From NCBI RefSeq assembly GCF_001612615.1, contig NZ_BDAU01000022.1:1-64000 (forward strand): a stretch of 64,000 nt of DNA. The letters run 5' to 3'. Made by a program: the position numbers and the translations under genes. The notes under the pieces were generated by a model. That model made no database searches, was not told where the DNA came from, and saw only the letters and a program-made list of their open reading frames with translations. The first letter of the stretch is position 1; each line of letters opens with the position of its first letter. This DNA comes from Nocardia amikacinitolerans NBRC 108937. Lineage in GTDB: Bacteria; Actinomycetota; Actinomycetes; Mycobacteriales; Mycobacteriaceae. Below, in pieces: positions 9,086-18,279 of the stretch.

Positions 9086-10057
9086 TCAGGCGACGACGTC
9101 GGCGAGGCGGGCGGTGATGAGTTGCTCGGCCTCCGACACCATGCGGCTGATGAGTTCGCCGCAGGTCGGGATGTCGTGGATGAGGCCCTGGGCCAGACCC
9201 GCCGACCAGATGCCCGCGTCCAGGTCGCCCTCTTCGAAGACGCGGCGGCCGCGCGCGCCGGCGACCAGCTCGCGAACGTCCTCGAAAGTGCCGCCCGCCT
9301 TTTCGATTTCGACCACCTTGCGGCTGATCTCGTTGTCCGCGACGCGCGCTGTGTTGCGCATGGTGCGGAAGATCAGCTGGGTGTCGAGTTCGCTGTTGGC
9401 GACGATCTGTTCCTTGACCTTCTGGTCGATCGCCGACTCCGCGGTGCACAGGAAGCGGGTGCCCATGTTGACGCCGTCCGCGCCGAGCGCGAGCGCCGCG
9501 ACCAGGCCGCGGGCGTCGGCGATGCCGCCGGAGGCGATCATCGGGATGTCCAGCACGCGGGCGGCGGCGGGGATCAGGATCAGGCCGGGGATGTCGTCCT
9601 CGCCGGGATGACCCGCGCACTCGAACCCGTCGATGCTCACGCCGTCGACGCCGATCTTCTGCGCCTTGAGCGCGTGCCGCACGCTGGTGCACTTGTGCAG
9701 CACCTTGATGCCTGCCTCTTTGTAGTACGGCAGGAACGGCTCCGGATTGCTGCCTGCCGTCTCGACGATCTTCACGCCGCTCTCGATGATGGCCTGCACG
9801 TATTCGGCGTACGGCGGCGGGTTGATCGAGGGCAGGATGGTGACGTTCACGCCGAACGGCTTGCCGGTCAGCTCGCGAGTGCGCTCGATCTCCTTGCGCA
9901 GATCGTCGGGAGTGGGCTGGGTGAGCGCGGTGATGAAACCGAGTCCGCCCGCGTTGGCGACCGCGGCGACGAGCTCGGCCCGGCCGACCCACATCATGCC
10001 GCCCTGCACGATCGGGTGCTCGATCCCGAACTCCTCGGTGAACCTGGTCCGCAGCAT
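9086..10057 (-). CDS. Nitronate monooxygenase / 2-nitropropane dioxygenase family protein
   Basis: An FMN-dependent TIM-barrel oxidoreductase of 323 residues. Family features are the N-terminal HPIVQGGMMWV, AVANAGGLGFIT, the GHPGEDD segment and the phosphate-binding IASGGIADARG and LGADGVNMGTRFL. Start ATG 10057 is preceded by a strong GGAGGAGA ribosome site; a longer in-frame start at 10204 adds a non-protein-like stretch. The true substrate is uncertain, since many members act as enoyl or hydroxyacyl oxidoreductases rather than on nitronates. It diverges from the FadD gene, which would fit a role in acyl metabolism. Confidence 0.88.
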   Translation of the reverse strand: MLRTRFTEEFGIEHPIVQGGMMWVGRAELVAAVANAGGLGFITALTQPTPDDLRKEIERTRELTGKPFGVNVTILPSINPPPYAEYVQAIIESGVKIVETAGSNPEPFLPYYKEAGIKVLHKCTSVRHALKAQKIGVDGVSIDGFECAGHPGEDDIPGLILIPAAARVLDIPMIASGGIADARGLVAALALGADGVNMGTRFLCTAESAIDQKVKEQIVANSELDTQLIFRTMRNTARVADNEISRKVVEIEKAGGTFEDVRELVAGARGRRVFEEGDLDAGIWSAGLAQGLIHDIPTCGELISRMVSEAEQLITARLADVVA

Positions 10058-10465
10058 TGCGCTCTCCTCCGTGTGACGGCGGCGTCCGTGGATCGCGCAC
10101 CGCTGATCTGTCTCGCCGCGACGGCTTGCCGCATCGCAGGCCCGCGACGGCCTGCCGGTCCGCCCGACCGCATGATCGTGACACGAGGGTCGGCTCACGT
10201 TCAACCAGCAAGTGAGCCGCCGTTCGCATAGCTAAAGAGGGTCGTGGCTCAGGCGGACCGGCTCCGAACGTCCGACCAACAGCTAAAAGAGCAGCTAGAA
10301 GCACTTTCAATGACATGACCACAGCATTGAGTCAATTAACGATGATTCATCTCTTGATCTCTTGCCGTCCGGTTAAGTTAGTTGTTATTCTCGTCTCAAT
10401 TCAGCCCGCCCGTGCGGTCGGCCACCCCGGCGGACGCTGTAGGCGGTCCGAGAGGAGTACGTGGC
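10058..10465. other. Divergent control region, nitronate monooxygenase / fadD
   Basis: 408 bp without a credible gene. It holds an 8-bp inverted repeat at 10191-10219 and a relatively AT-rich tract at about 10270-10400 that is likely to contain the fadD promoter. Two related words, AGCTAAAGAG near 10226 and AGCTAAAAGAG near 10281, lie about 55 bp apart. Confidence 0.6.
10191..10219. promoter_or_regulatory. Inverted repeat, candidate operator
   Basis: CGGCTCAC (10191-10198) and GTGAGCCG (10212-10219) are perfect 8-bp arms with a 13-nt spacer. They sit between the divergent nitronate monooxygenase and fadD genes, the usual position for a repressor site. No cognate regulator gene is adjacent. 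Confidence 0.5.
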
Positions 10466-12037
10466 ATGACCACCGGTGCACAGGCGCTCGACGAGCCGAT
10501 CAGGTCGCGGCGCAACCACTGGAACAACCAGATCGCCGCCCACGCGCAGATGCGCCCGGACGCGGTCGCCCTGCGGTTCCGTGGTGTGGACACGACGTGG
10601 CAGCAGCTGCACGAGCGCTCGCAGAAGTTCGCCGACGCGCTCGCCAGGCGCGGTGTCGGGTTCGGCGATCGAGTCCTCATCCTCGCGCTGAACTACCCCG
10701 AATACATCGAAGCGGTCTTCGGCATCAACGCGCTCGGCGCCATCGCGGTGCCGGTGAACTTCCGGCTCACCCCGCCGGAGGTCGCCTACATCGTCGGCGA
10801 CAGCGGGGCCAAGGCCATCGTCACCGACACCGTCCTCCAGCCGCTGGCCACCGCCGTGCTCGCGCAGTCGCCGGTGCTGGAGACCTGCATCGTGATCGGC
10901 GGCAAGAGCGCGGAGGGCGTGCTCGGATACGACGACGTGTTGGCCGAGGAGGGGACGCCCCACACGCCGCTGGACATCCCGGAGGACACCCCTTCGCTGA
11001 TCATGTACACCTCGGGCACCACGGGCAGCCCGAAGGGCGCCGTGCTCTCGCACGCGAACATGAACTCGCAAGCGCTGACCTGTATCCGGGCCATGAACCT
11101 CGGTCCGGAGTCCATCGGCTTCTGCACCTCGCCGCTGTTCCACATCGCCGGACTCGGCAGTCTCGCACCGTATTTCCTGCTCGGCGGCAAGACCGTGCTG
11201 CACCCGCTCGGCGCGTTCGATCCCACCGAGTTCCTCGACGCCGTCGAGAAGGAACAGGCCACCACCGCGTTCTGCGTGCCGGCGCAGTGGCAGGCCATCT
11301 GCGCCGAGCCCACCGTGAAGGACCGCAAGCTCGCGCTCACCATGCTCAGCTGGGGCGCCGCGCCCGCCTCGGACTCGGTGCTGCGCGCCATGGCGGAGTG
11401 CTTCCCGAACGCCGCCAACGTCGCGGTGTTCGGCCAGACCGAGATGTCGCCGATCACCTGCGTGCTGGAGGGCAAGGACGCGCTCCGCAAACTCGGTTCG
11501 GTTGGCAAGCCGATCCCCACCATCCAGGCCCGCATCGTGGACGACGAGATGAACGACGTCGCGCCGGGCGAGGTCGGCGAAATCGTCTACCGCGGACCGA
11601 CTCTCATGCAGGGCTACTGGAACAAGCCCGAGGCGACCGCCGAGGCCTTCGCCGGCGGCTGGTTCCACTCCGGCGACCTGGTCCGCACGGACGAGGAGGG
11701 GTTCGTCTGGGTGGTCGACCGCAAGAAGGACATGATCATCTCCGGCGGCGAGAACATCTACTGCGCAGAGGTGGAGAACGTGCTCTTCGGGCATCCCAAG
11801 ATCCGCGAGGCCGCGGTGATCGCTCGTGCGCACGAGAAGTGGGGCGAGGTGCCGGTCGCCGTCGTCGCGCTGACCGATCCGGACTCCGAGCTCACCCTCG
11901 CGGAGCTGGAGCCATTCCTCAACGAGAATCTGGCTCGCTACAAGCACCCCAAGGATCTGGTGATCGTGCCGGAACTGCCGCGCAACGCAAGCGGCAAGGT
12001 CGTGAAAGTAGAGCTGCGCAAGGATTATTCGTCCTGA
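10466..12037 (+). CDS. Acyl-CoA synthetase (FadD-like, ANL superfamily)
   Basis: Activates a carboxylic acid to its acyl-CoA through an acyl-adenylate (523 residues). The ATP-binding P-loop motif YTSGTTGSPKG is near residue 180, followed by FGQTEMSP (A5), YRGPTLMQGYW, HSGDLVRTDEEGFVWVVDRKKD (A7/A8 hinge) and the C-terminal NASGKV with catalytic Lys. ATG 10466 has GAGGAG upstream. The acid substrate cannot be told from sequence. The divergent nitronate-monooxygenase-like gene may act in the same pathway. Confidence 0.92.
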   Translation: MTTGAQALDEPIRSRRNHWNNQIAAHAQMRPDAVALRFRGVDTTWQQLHERSQKFADALARRGVGFGDRVLILALNYPEYIEAVFGINALGAIAVPVNFRLTPPEVAYIVGDSGAKAIVTDTVLQPLATAVLAQSPVLETCIVIGGKSAEGVLGYDDVLAEEGTPHTPLDIPEDTPSLIMYTSGTTGSPKGAVLSHANMNSQALTCIRAMNLGPESIGFCTSPLFHIAGLGSLAPYFLLGGKTVLHPLGAFDPTEFLDAVEKEQATTAFCVPAQWQAICAEPTVKDRKLALTMLSWGAAPASDSVLRAMAECFPNAANVAVFGQTEMSPITCVLEGKDALRKLGSVGKPIPTIQARIVDDEMNDVAPGEVGEIVYRGPTLMQGYWNKPEATAEAFAGGWFHSGDLVRTDEEGFVWVVDRKKDMIISGGENIYCAEVENVLFGHPKIREAAVIARAHEKWGEVPVAVVALTDPDSELTLAELEPFLNENLARYKHPKDLVIVPELPRNASGKVVKVELRKDYSS

Positions 12038-12118
12038 TCCGTGCGCGTCCGCCGATTTCCACGAACTGGGTGGTGGAAATCGGCCACACGCGCGGCGCGG
12101 ATGCGTGAGGATCGAGGC

Positions 12119-12721
12119 ATGGCGATCCCCCGCATCCGCGCCGCCGTGTTGGCCCTGCATTGGCAGGTGAACATCGTTCGGCCCGAAGGGTTCTTCGGTC
12201 CGATGCTGGCCGGGCCGGTCGCGGCCAGCGGTGTCGTGCCGCGCGCGGTGGACTTCCACGACGCGGCCGCCGAAGCCGATCTCCCGGTGATCTTCACCCG
12301 CTTCACCATCCCCGTCGGCGAGGGAGCGCTGGTGCGCAATACCGGTTTCATGCGGTCGGTGGGCGCGGCGCAGACCGAATTCCGTCCGGAATCACCTGGC
12401 GCGCAAGTCATCACGGAGATGAAGGGCCAGCCGAGCGCGGTCTACGACAATCAGAAGCTCTCCGGTCTCGCGGGCAGCGCCCTACCCGACTGGCTGACCG
12501 AGCGCGGCCTGGACACCTTGTTCCTCACCGGCGTCGCCACCAACCTCACCGTCGAGCAAACCGCCCGTCACGCAACGGATCTCGGCTTCACGGTGCACCC
12601 GATCGCCGACTGCGTCACCGCCGCCGACCCCGCCGCCCACGAATCCGCCCTCGCCAACCTCGAACTCGTCACCGCCGGCTGCCTGACCGCCACCGAAGCC
12701 CTCGCCCTCATCCGCCGCTGA
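12119..12721 (+). CDS. Isochorismatase-fold protein with altered catalytic triad
   Basis: A 200-residue alpha/beta protein of the cysteine-hydrolase (isochorismatase-like) superfamily. The fold is seen in the N-terminal RAAVLALHWQ strand, the central EMKGQPSAVYDNQ region and the GVATNLTVEQTARHA segment. In active members these positions hold Asp, Lys and Cys (IDMQ, K, ATDxCV). Here Asp is replaced by His-Trp, and Cys by Thr (NLTVE); only the Lys remains. It may be a non-hydrolytic member or use different chemistry. Start ATG 12119 is 81 bp after the fadD stop and could be co-transcribed with it. Confidence 0.82.
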   Translation: MAIPRIRAAVLALHWQVNIVRPEGFFGPMLAGPVAASGVVPRAVDFHDAAAEADLPVIFTRFTIPVGEGALVRNTGFMRSVGAAQTEFRPESPGAQVITEMKGQPSAVYDNQKLSGLAGSALPDWLTERGLDTLFLTGVATNLTVEQTARHATDLGFTVHPIADCVTAADPAAHESALANLELVTAGCLTATEALALIRR

Positions 12722-12804
12722 ACACGCGATACGCCCTGAGTGCCAAGCATTCCGCCGTACGCGATGCCCATCGACAGACTCGAAAGATTGAGCGCTGGAC
12801 AGGC

Positions 12805-13401
12805 CTACGTCGCGGTGCGCTGCGAGAGAGTGCGCGCGGCCAAGCCGGGGCCGAGCAGCGTTTCCAAGCGTCGATAGGCGACCTCCGCCGGGATCGGCGG
12901 GTCCGCGTCGGCGATCGCGCCGAGCGTGCCGGCCACGCCCCAGGACAGGAAGTTCACCATTGCCGTGAACTCCTCGTCGTCCATGGCGAAGCGGCCGAAC
13001 AGTTGTTCGGTGAGCACCCGGCCGACCATGCCGCGGGTGGCGCGGAGCAGCTGACCGCCCGCCTTGCGGCCCAGCAGCGCGCGATACACCTCGGGATTCG
13101 CCTGGGCCAGCTGGAAGAGGGTGTAGACCGGCGCGAGGGGAGCCGAGATCGGCGGCGCGGCGGGGTCCTCCGGGTGGGCGGCAGTGATGGCGGCGCGCAG
13201 GTATTCGGTGCTGCTCACCAGCAGCAGGTCGTCCTTGTCGCGGAAGTGCGCGTAGAAGGTGGAGCGTCCGACGTCCGCGCGATCGAGGATGTCGCGCACC
13301 GTTATTCGCTCGTAGGGGCGTTCCAGCAACAGTTCGATCAGCGCCCGGTGCAACGTCGCCCTTGTCCGCCGCACCCGGCGGTCGGTTGTCTCGTTCATCA
13401 T
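12805..13401 (-). CDS. TetR/AcrR family transcriptional regulator
   Basis: A 198-residue repressor. The N-terminal helix-turn-helix spans about residues 8-55 (ALIELLLERPYERITVRDIL, then ADVGRSTFYAHFRDKDDLL). The C-terminal ligand-binding half is divergent and helical. The start was placed at ATG 13401 (a second ATG follows at once) because upstream sequence is not protein-like. It diverges from the methyltransferase at 13506. The 104-bp gap has two CCGGACGGAT words (13416-13425 and 13445-13454) spaced about three helical turns apart, a possible binding site. Confidence 0.88.
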   Translation of the reverse strand: MMNETTDRRVRRTRATLHRALIELLLERPYERITVRDILDRADVGRSTFYAHFRDKDDLLLVSSTEYLRAAITAAHPEDPAAPPISAPLAPVYTLFQLAQANPEVYRALLGRKAGGQLLRATRGMVGRVLTEQLFGRFAMDDEEFTAMVNFLSWGVAGTLGAIADADPPIPAEVAYRRLETLLGPGLAARTLSQRTAT

Positions 13402-13505
13402 CGATTCCCGCGTTTCCGGACGGATCGGGCGGTGTTGTCCCGAACCGGACGGATTCCGTGCTTCTGCCTCTGGTCGCCGCGGCGACCACCTCCGATCATG
13501 AACAT

Positions 13506-14192
13506 ATGTCCGGAAACGCACAACAGTCCACAAACGATCAAGCCGCCGAGATCGGCCTGCTCATCACCCGCCCGCGCGGCTACCGCTTGGTCCGCTCCTT
13601 GTTCCTGCTCGGCCGTGGTCGCGCCCTCGACGCCGCACTCGTTGCCCGCAGCGGCGCCGCCCCCGGCGATCGCGTACTCGATATCGGCTGTGGCCCCGGT
13701 GATTTCGCTCGGAGGCTGGCGTCCCGCGTAGGCCCGCAGGGGGAGGTCGTCGGCCGCGATCCGTCACCGCGGATGACCGCCTACGCCACCGCGCACACGA
13801 AACAGCCGAACTGCCGTTTCGAGCTCGGCCCCGCGCAAACCCTCGACCAGCCCGACGCCTCGTTCGACCTGGTGACCTCCACCTTCGTCATGCACCACAT
13901 CCCGGAGACCCAGCGCCGAGCCGCCCTCGCGCACATGTACCGGGTGCTGCGCCCCGGCGGCCGTCTGCTGCTCGCCGACACCCACCCGGCCGGTCGGGTC
14001 CTGCCGGCGGTGATCCGCACGATGTCACTCTTCGCGGCGCACCGCACCGGCGACGCGGCCGGACAGCACGCCGACCCGCTCGCCGCCATCGACATCCGCC
14101 GCTACCGAGAACCCTTGTCGGCGGCCGGGTTCCGCTCGATCGAGTTCGAGACGGTCGCACCGATTGCCGGAGTCTTGCTCGCCACGAAGTAA
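13506..14192 (+). CDS. Class I SAM-dependent methyltransferase
   Basis: 228 residues with SAM-binding motif I VLDIGCGPGDFARRL, an acidic motif II region (VVGRDPSP), motif III SFDLVTSTFVMHHIPE and the post-motif YRVLRPGGRLLLADTHP typical of UbiE/Methyltransf_11 enzymes. The C-terminal YREPLSAAGF resembles small-molecule methyltransferases. Start ATG 13506 was chosen because the sequence between 13362 and 13506 overlaps the divergent TetR start region. The adjacent TetR repressor probably controls it. The substrate is unknown. Confidence 0.85.
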   Translation: MSGNAQQSTNDQAAEIGLLITRPRGYRLVRSLFLLGRGRALDAALVARSGAAPGDRVLDIGCGPGDFARRLASRVGPQGEVVGRDPSPRMTAYATAHTKQPNCRFELGPAQTLDQPDASFDLVTSTFVMHHIPETQRRAALAHMYRVLRPGGRLLLADTHPAGRVLPAVIRTMSLFAAHRTGDAAGQHADPLAAIDIRRYREPLSAAGFRSIEFETVAPIAGVLLATK

Positions 14193-14250
14193 TACCGGCG
14201 CCGCCGGATCCACCCACGGCGAAAGCGGGAGTGCGAAGAACGGACGCAGC

Positions 14251-14268
14251 CCGCGCACGGCCGGAGCG
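14251..14268. repeat. 18-bp word repeated at 20475-20492
   Basis: CCGCGCACGGCCGGAGCG occurs identically here, in the gap between the methyltransferase and the integral membrane protein gene, and in the gap upstream of the flavin monooxygenase. Both copies lie in intergenic DNA on the plus strand. Confidence 0.5.
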
Positions 14269-14274
14269 AATCGC

Positions 14275-16647
14275 TCAGATCATGTTCTTCGCGGTCATCC
14301 AGCGCATGGTGAACCAACCGCAGAACACCGGCAGCCAGCAGGTGAGTACGCGGTAGAGCAGCACCGCTGGCACGGCGATGTTCGCGGGCAGGCCGAAGGC
14401 GGCCAGACCGCCGATCAGTGCCGCCTCGACGGCGCCGACACCGCCGGGGGTCGGTGCGGCCGAGGCGAGCGTGCCGCCGATCATGGTGACGATCGTGACG
14501 GTGACGAACGTGGTGCCACCGCCGAAGGCCTCCACGCTGGCCCACAGCGCACCCGCCATGCCGAGTGTGATGGCGGCGCAGCCCGCCACGATGGTGGCGA
14601 ACCGCTTCGGGTCCCGTGCCAGCTGGCCCAGTTCGCCGAGCACTTCCTGCAGCTGGGGACGGACCGAAGTGTTCAGCCAGCGCCGCAGTTTCGGCACGAA
14701 CATGAAGGTGCCGATGATGCCGACGCCGACACCAGCGGCCAGATAGATGACGAGCGGGTCCGGCACGAAATGCGAGAGGTCCGCCGAGGTCCCCGCCACG
14801 ATGCTGAACAGGATCAACAGGCTGACGTGGGTGATCACCTGCACCGCCTGCTGCAGCGCGACGGCGGCGGTGGCCCGCACCGCGCCGAGCCCGCTCTTCT
14901 GCAGGAACCGCACGCTCAACGCGAGACCGCCGACGCGCGCGGGCGTGGTCGTCGCGGCGAAGGTGTTGGCGATCTGCATGACGACCAGGTTGCGGAAGTT
15001 CGCCATGCCGGACGCGCACGCCCACAGCGCGGCCGCGGCGCCGATGTAGGTGAGGCTGGAGACCGCGAGCCCCAGCAGCGCCCACCACCAATTGGCCGTC
15101 CTCAGCTGGGTGAAGAACGTCGGAACCTGGCTGATGAACGGGTACGCCACGTAGACGAGCCCGATCAGCAGCACCAGCTGAATGATCTGGTTGCGGGAGA
15201 ACCGGGTGATCTGATCGGCTTCGATCCGATCCTTGCCGGTCTGCTCGCGCACCTCGTCGCGGGTCTCGGAGACGATCGAACCCCACTCCGGAATCGAGAC
15301 CCGAATACCGGATGGCATGGCCGACTTGGTGAGGCGGCGGGTCGCGGTGAGCACGGTCTGCTCGCCGAGCGCGTCGATGGCGGCGCGCACCGCGGATTCC
15401 TTGCCGTAGATCGCGGCCGTGGTGACCAGCAGCTGCGCGATGTCGGACTGGATCTGGGTGTCCGACGCCCCGAACTCGGCGTTGCCGAAACCGCTGAACA
15501 GCACGGCGTCCTCGGTGACCCGGATGTCGTCCGGACGCAGGTCGCCGTGCGCGATCCGGCCGGTGTGCAGCGCGTCGAGCGCCTTCCACACCGTGGGCAA
15601 CCGGTCGATCGGGGTTTCGGCGATCGAGGCGCCGCCGGAGTCGGTATGCGCGTAGAGCATCCAGCCGCGATCCAGCGCCGCCACCGCGATCACCTGCTGA
15701 CCGGCGAGCTCGAGATCGCCTGCGGCGATCGTCATCAGCGCCCGGTGCTCGACGGCTCGGTGCATGGAACCGTGCAGCGCACCGGTCTCGCTGCTGCGGA
15801 AGGTCAGCCAGCGCCAGAGCATGCGTAGCGCGCCGTGGCTGCGCTGGTTCTTGCCGTACATCTCGACGGTCAGCTCGCGCTCCGGACCGGTCACGGCGGT
15901 GGCGAGCACCAGCGGTCCCGACCCGGCCGGTCGCACCACGGTGAATCCGGTGACGGTGTGCCCGCGTTTGGCGAGCACACGCACCGCGGCGTCCAACGGA
16001 ACCTCTAACGCCGGGGTGCCGACCACCCAAACGATCACCGCGCCGACCAGCCACCCCACCGCGAGCCCGAACATCGCCCGCGCGGGCACCACGGTGCTGA
16101 CCACCAGATGGATCGGCGCGAAGGCCAGCAGCAGGAACCACCACCAGCGCCGCGGCTTGGTCGGCAGCCACGGGCTGGAGACCGTCAGCACCGCGGCGAG
16201 CATGGCGATCCAGCGCGGGTCGTCGAGGAACTGGGAGAGGAAGGTGTCCAGCCGATCGGGCACCTGCAGGTGCCACTGTGGCGCGGAGATGCCGGTGCCG
16301 GTGATGGAGAGCAGCAGCCCCGCGACCAGCCCGGCCGCGGCGTAGCCGGCGAGCAGCTTCCACGCCCGCCCGATGATCAGCTCGATGAGGATCGCGAACG
16401 GCAGGATGAGGATCGCGATGCCGTAGATCAGGTAGACCATGTTGGACTGGTCCGGGGTGAGGAAGTCGACGATCTCGGAGACCGACCGTTCCAGCGCCAG
16501 CCATTCCGGCCGGGTGATCACCGAGGCCGCGATCACCACGCCGAGCCACAGCGCCGCCAGCATGACCCGGACGATGTCCGTGGTCCGCCGGATCAGCGGC
16601 TGCAGGAGACTACCCGTTACCGGGATCTCCCGCCCGTCGACTCGCAT
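14275..16647 (-). CDS. Integral membrane protein: kinase-like domain plus LPG-synthase-type transmembrane domain
   Basis: A 790-residue membrane protein. An N-terminal block of hydrophobic segments (about residues 25-235) is followed by a soluble domain of about 250 residues that resembles a degenerate protein kinase: a catalytic-loop-like HGDLRPDDIRV near residue 367, then SGFGNAEF where DFG would be. The C-terminal 300 residues have several membrane segments and the LPG_synthase_TM/YbhN-like features TTTPARVGGLALSVRF and AAPTPGGVGAVEAAL. Proteins with this C-terminal domain include lipid aminoacylases and flippase-like proteins. No aminoacyl-transferase domain is present, so lysyl-PG synthesis is unlikely. 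Convergent with the methyltransferase at 14192. Confidence 0.8.
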   Translation of the reverse strand: MRVDGREIPVTGSLLQPLIRRTTDIVRVMLAALWLGVVIAASVITRPEWLALERSVSEIVDFLTPDQSNMVYLIYGIAILILPFAILIELIIGRAWKLLAGYAAAGLVAGLLLSITGTGISAPQWHLQVPDRLDTFLSQFLDDPRWIAMLAAVLTVSSPWLPTKPRRWWWFLLLAFAPIHLVVSTVVPARAMFGLAVGWLVGAVIVWVVGTPALEVPLDAAVRVLAKRGHTVTGFTVVRPAGSGPLVLATAVTGPERELTVEMYGKNQRSHGALRMLWRWLTFRSSETGALHGSMHRAVEHRALMTIAAGDLELAGQQVIAVAALDRGWMLYAHTDSGGASIAETPIDRLPTVWKALDALHTGRIAHGDLRPDDIRVTEDAVLFSGFGNAEFGASDTQIQSDIAQLLVTTAAIYGKESAVRAAIDALGEQTVLTATRRLTKSAMPSGIRVSIPEWGSIVSETRDEVREQTGKDRIEADQITRFSRNQIIQLVLLIGLVYVAYPFISQVPTFFTQLRTANWWWALLGLAVSSLTYIGAAAALWACASGMANFRNLVVMQIANTFAATTTPARVGGLALSVRFLQKSGLGAVRATAAVALQQAVQVITHVSLLILFSIVAGTSADLSHFVPDPLVIYLAAGVGVGIIGTFMFVPKLRRWLNTSVRPQLQEVLGELGQLARDPKRFATIVAGCAAITLGMAGALWASVEAFGGGTTFVTVTIVTMIGGTLASAAPTPGGVGAVEAALIGGLAAFGLPANIAVPAVLLYRVLTCWLPVFCGWFTMRWMTAKNMI

Positions 16648-16690
16648 GTGTTCACCCTGCCAGAGGCGGTGCCGCGACGGCAGGGCGGGC

Positions 16691-17416
16691 TCAACTGGCG
16701 ACGACGCTGTACACGCCTCCGGTCATCGCGCCGGTGTCCAGCTCGAGGATCGCCTGCAACACCTTCTCCGTCGGCACCCGGGCAGGGAAGCTGTCGGGAG
16801 CCACCGCGTTGGCGCGGACTCCGAACTCGGCGAACTCCGCGGCGAGGTGCCTGGTCAAATGGTTCAGCGCCGCCTTGGACGCGGCGTACACCGCCTGGCC
16901 GCCGGGATACACGTTGGACCCGGACAGGCTGGAGACGTTGACGATGTTCCGGTTGCGCGCGCGGTTGCCGTCGATGTCGTGCATCCAGCCGCGCTGCGCC
17001 AGTCGAGCCGAGAGTCGCAGCGGCACACCGACGTTCAGCGCGAACTGGGGTTCGAAGTCGTCGATGGCGGAGTCGCCGTCGACGATGCCCTGCGGATGCA
17101 GCCGCAGGCTCGCGGCATTGTTGACGAGCAGGTCGACGCCGCCGAACTTGGCGAGCGCCAGATCGATGACCCGGTCGACCTCACCCGGCGCGGTGAGATC
17201 GGAACGGATCAGGAAGACCCTGGATTCGTTCTCCGGCACCGTGCCACGCGGGTCGAATGGATCGACGAACCATTCGTGTTGCGAGGGCGTCGCCGGGATG
17301 CGGGTGCCGCAGACGGCGACGATGTCGTAGGCGGTGTAGAGGGCGCGGCAGAAGGCGTCGCCCAGGAGGCCGCCCGCGCCGGTGAGCAGACAGACCCGCC
17401 GGTTACCACTGGACAA
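16691..17416 (-). CDS. Short-chain dehydrogenase/reductase
   Basis: A 241-residue NAD(P)-dependent oxidoreductase. The Rossmann motif GAGGLLG is at residues 13-19; NNAA, the Ser of VSSLSGSN and YAASK catalytic residues follow, and a substrate loop near the C-terminus. It starts with TTG at 17416, preceded by GGAGGAGA at good spacing, and overlaps the end of the upstream dioxygenase gene by 14 bp. The two are therefore translationally coupled and likely act in sequence, hydroxylation followed by oxidation or reduction of the same compound. Confidence 0.88.
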   Translation of the reverse strand: MSSGNRRVCLLTGAGGLLGDAFCRALYTAYDIVAVCGTRIPATPSQHEWFVDPFDPRGTVPENESRVFLIRSDLTAPGEVDRVIDLALAKFGGVDLLVNNAASLRLHPQGIVDGDSAIDDFEPQFALNVGVPLRLSARLAQRGWMHDIDGNRARNRNIVNVSSLSGSNVYPGGQAVYAASKAALNHLTRHLAAEFAEFGVRANAVAPDSFPARVPTEKVLQAILELDTGAMTGGVYSVVAS

Positions 17417-18182
17417 TGCGGTCTCCTCCCCAACGCTGGATCGCGTCGTCCTTCGGCCGGTGCAGCCACATCACGATGCTGTTGCGCGCCGCTCGGTTGT
17501 AGCCGAGGTAGGTGTGCCAGGAACGCGGCGAGCACTCGAACAGCACCATCGAGTTGTCCAGCGGCGGCACCGCGAGCGTCGGGGCCGGGTCGGCGATGTT
17601 GGCGTACAAGCCGGTCTCGCCGCCGTCGCCCGGCTGCCATCCCGGATTGCCCAGATAGAACAGCACCGCGACCGCGCGCACCGTCTCCCGCGCGGTGACG
17701 CCGTCGGACTTCGCCCCCGTCTTCGTGTCGACGCTCGGGTCCGGTAACCGCACCTCGCCGGGGCCGGGGGCGGGACCGGAGAACCACGCCGGATTCAGGT
17801 CGTTGTGCGGCCAGCCCGCCGGGCTGTCCGGCGGATGGTGGTGGATCGACCCCTCCACGTCGCCGGTGACCTCGACCCCGGCCACCGACGCGATGAGGTC
17901 GTGCCATTCCCGCGAGGTGAACAGCGCGAGCGGTCCGTTGCGCAACTCGGCCAGCGGGATTCCGCTGGCACTGTAGTTGGTGGCCACCTTCGAGAACGAC
18001 TCCGCTCGCGCGGCGCGCACTCGTTCGTACTCGGCGGCGAGTCGCTGGTAGAAGTCCTCGACGAAGACGTCGCGCACATACACGTGCGGAAACGGCTGCG
18101 ATCGCCGGATCCAGCGCCGATGCGCGAACAACTCCGTAAACCACGCGGGCGCCTGACTCACCGTTTCCCCTGACAACGTCAC
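17403..18182 (-). CDS. 2-oxoglutarate/Fe(II)-dependent oxygenase-like protein
   Basis: About 259 residues if started at GTG 18182. The iron facial triad is visible as WPHNDLN (His126, Asp128) and SWHTYLGY (His223), with Arg233 as the likely 2-oxoglutarate anchor, in the order and spacing of the prolyl-4-hydroxylase-like fold. The start is uncertain: GTG 18182 has GGGAGGGA almost touching it, while TTG 18176 or GTG 18161 give better spacing. The 3' end overlaps the SDR gene. The substrate is unknown. Confidence 0.8.
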   Translation of the reverse strand: MTLSGETVSQAPAWFTELFAHRRWIRRSQPFPHVYVRDVFVEDFYQRLAAEYERVRAARAESFSKVATNYSASGIPLAELRNGPLALFTSREWHDLIASVAGVEVTGDVEGSIHHHPPDSPAGWPHNDLNPAWFSGPAPGPGEVRLPDPSVDTKTGAKSDGVTARETVRAVAVLFYLGNPGWQPGDGGETGLYANIADPAPTLAVPPLDNSMVLFECSPRSWHTYLGYNRAARNSIVMWLHRPKDDAIQRWGGDRIVQW

Positions 18183-18279
18183 TCCCTCCCGGACGAACAC
18201 GCCGATCTTATTGCCTTCGTCCGCCGAATTTCGAGCGGCCGGGATTCCGCAGCGGGACCGGTCGCGAGAGGATCGACCG

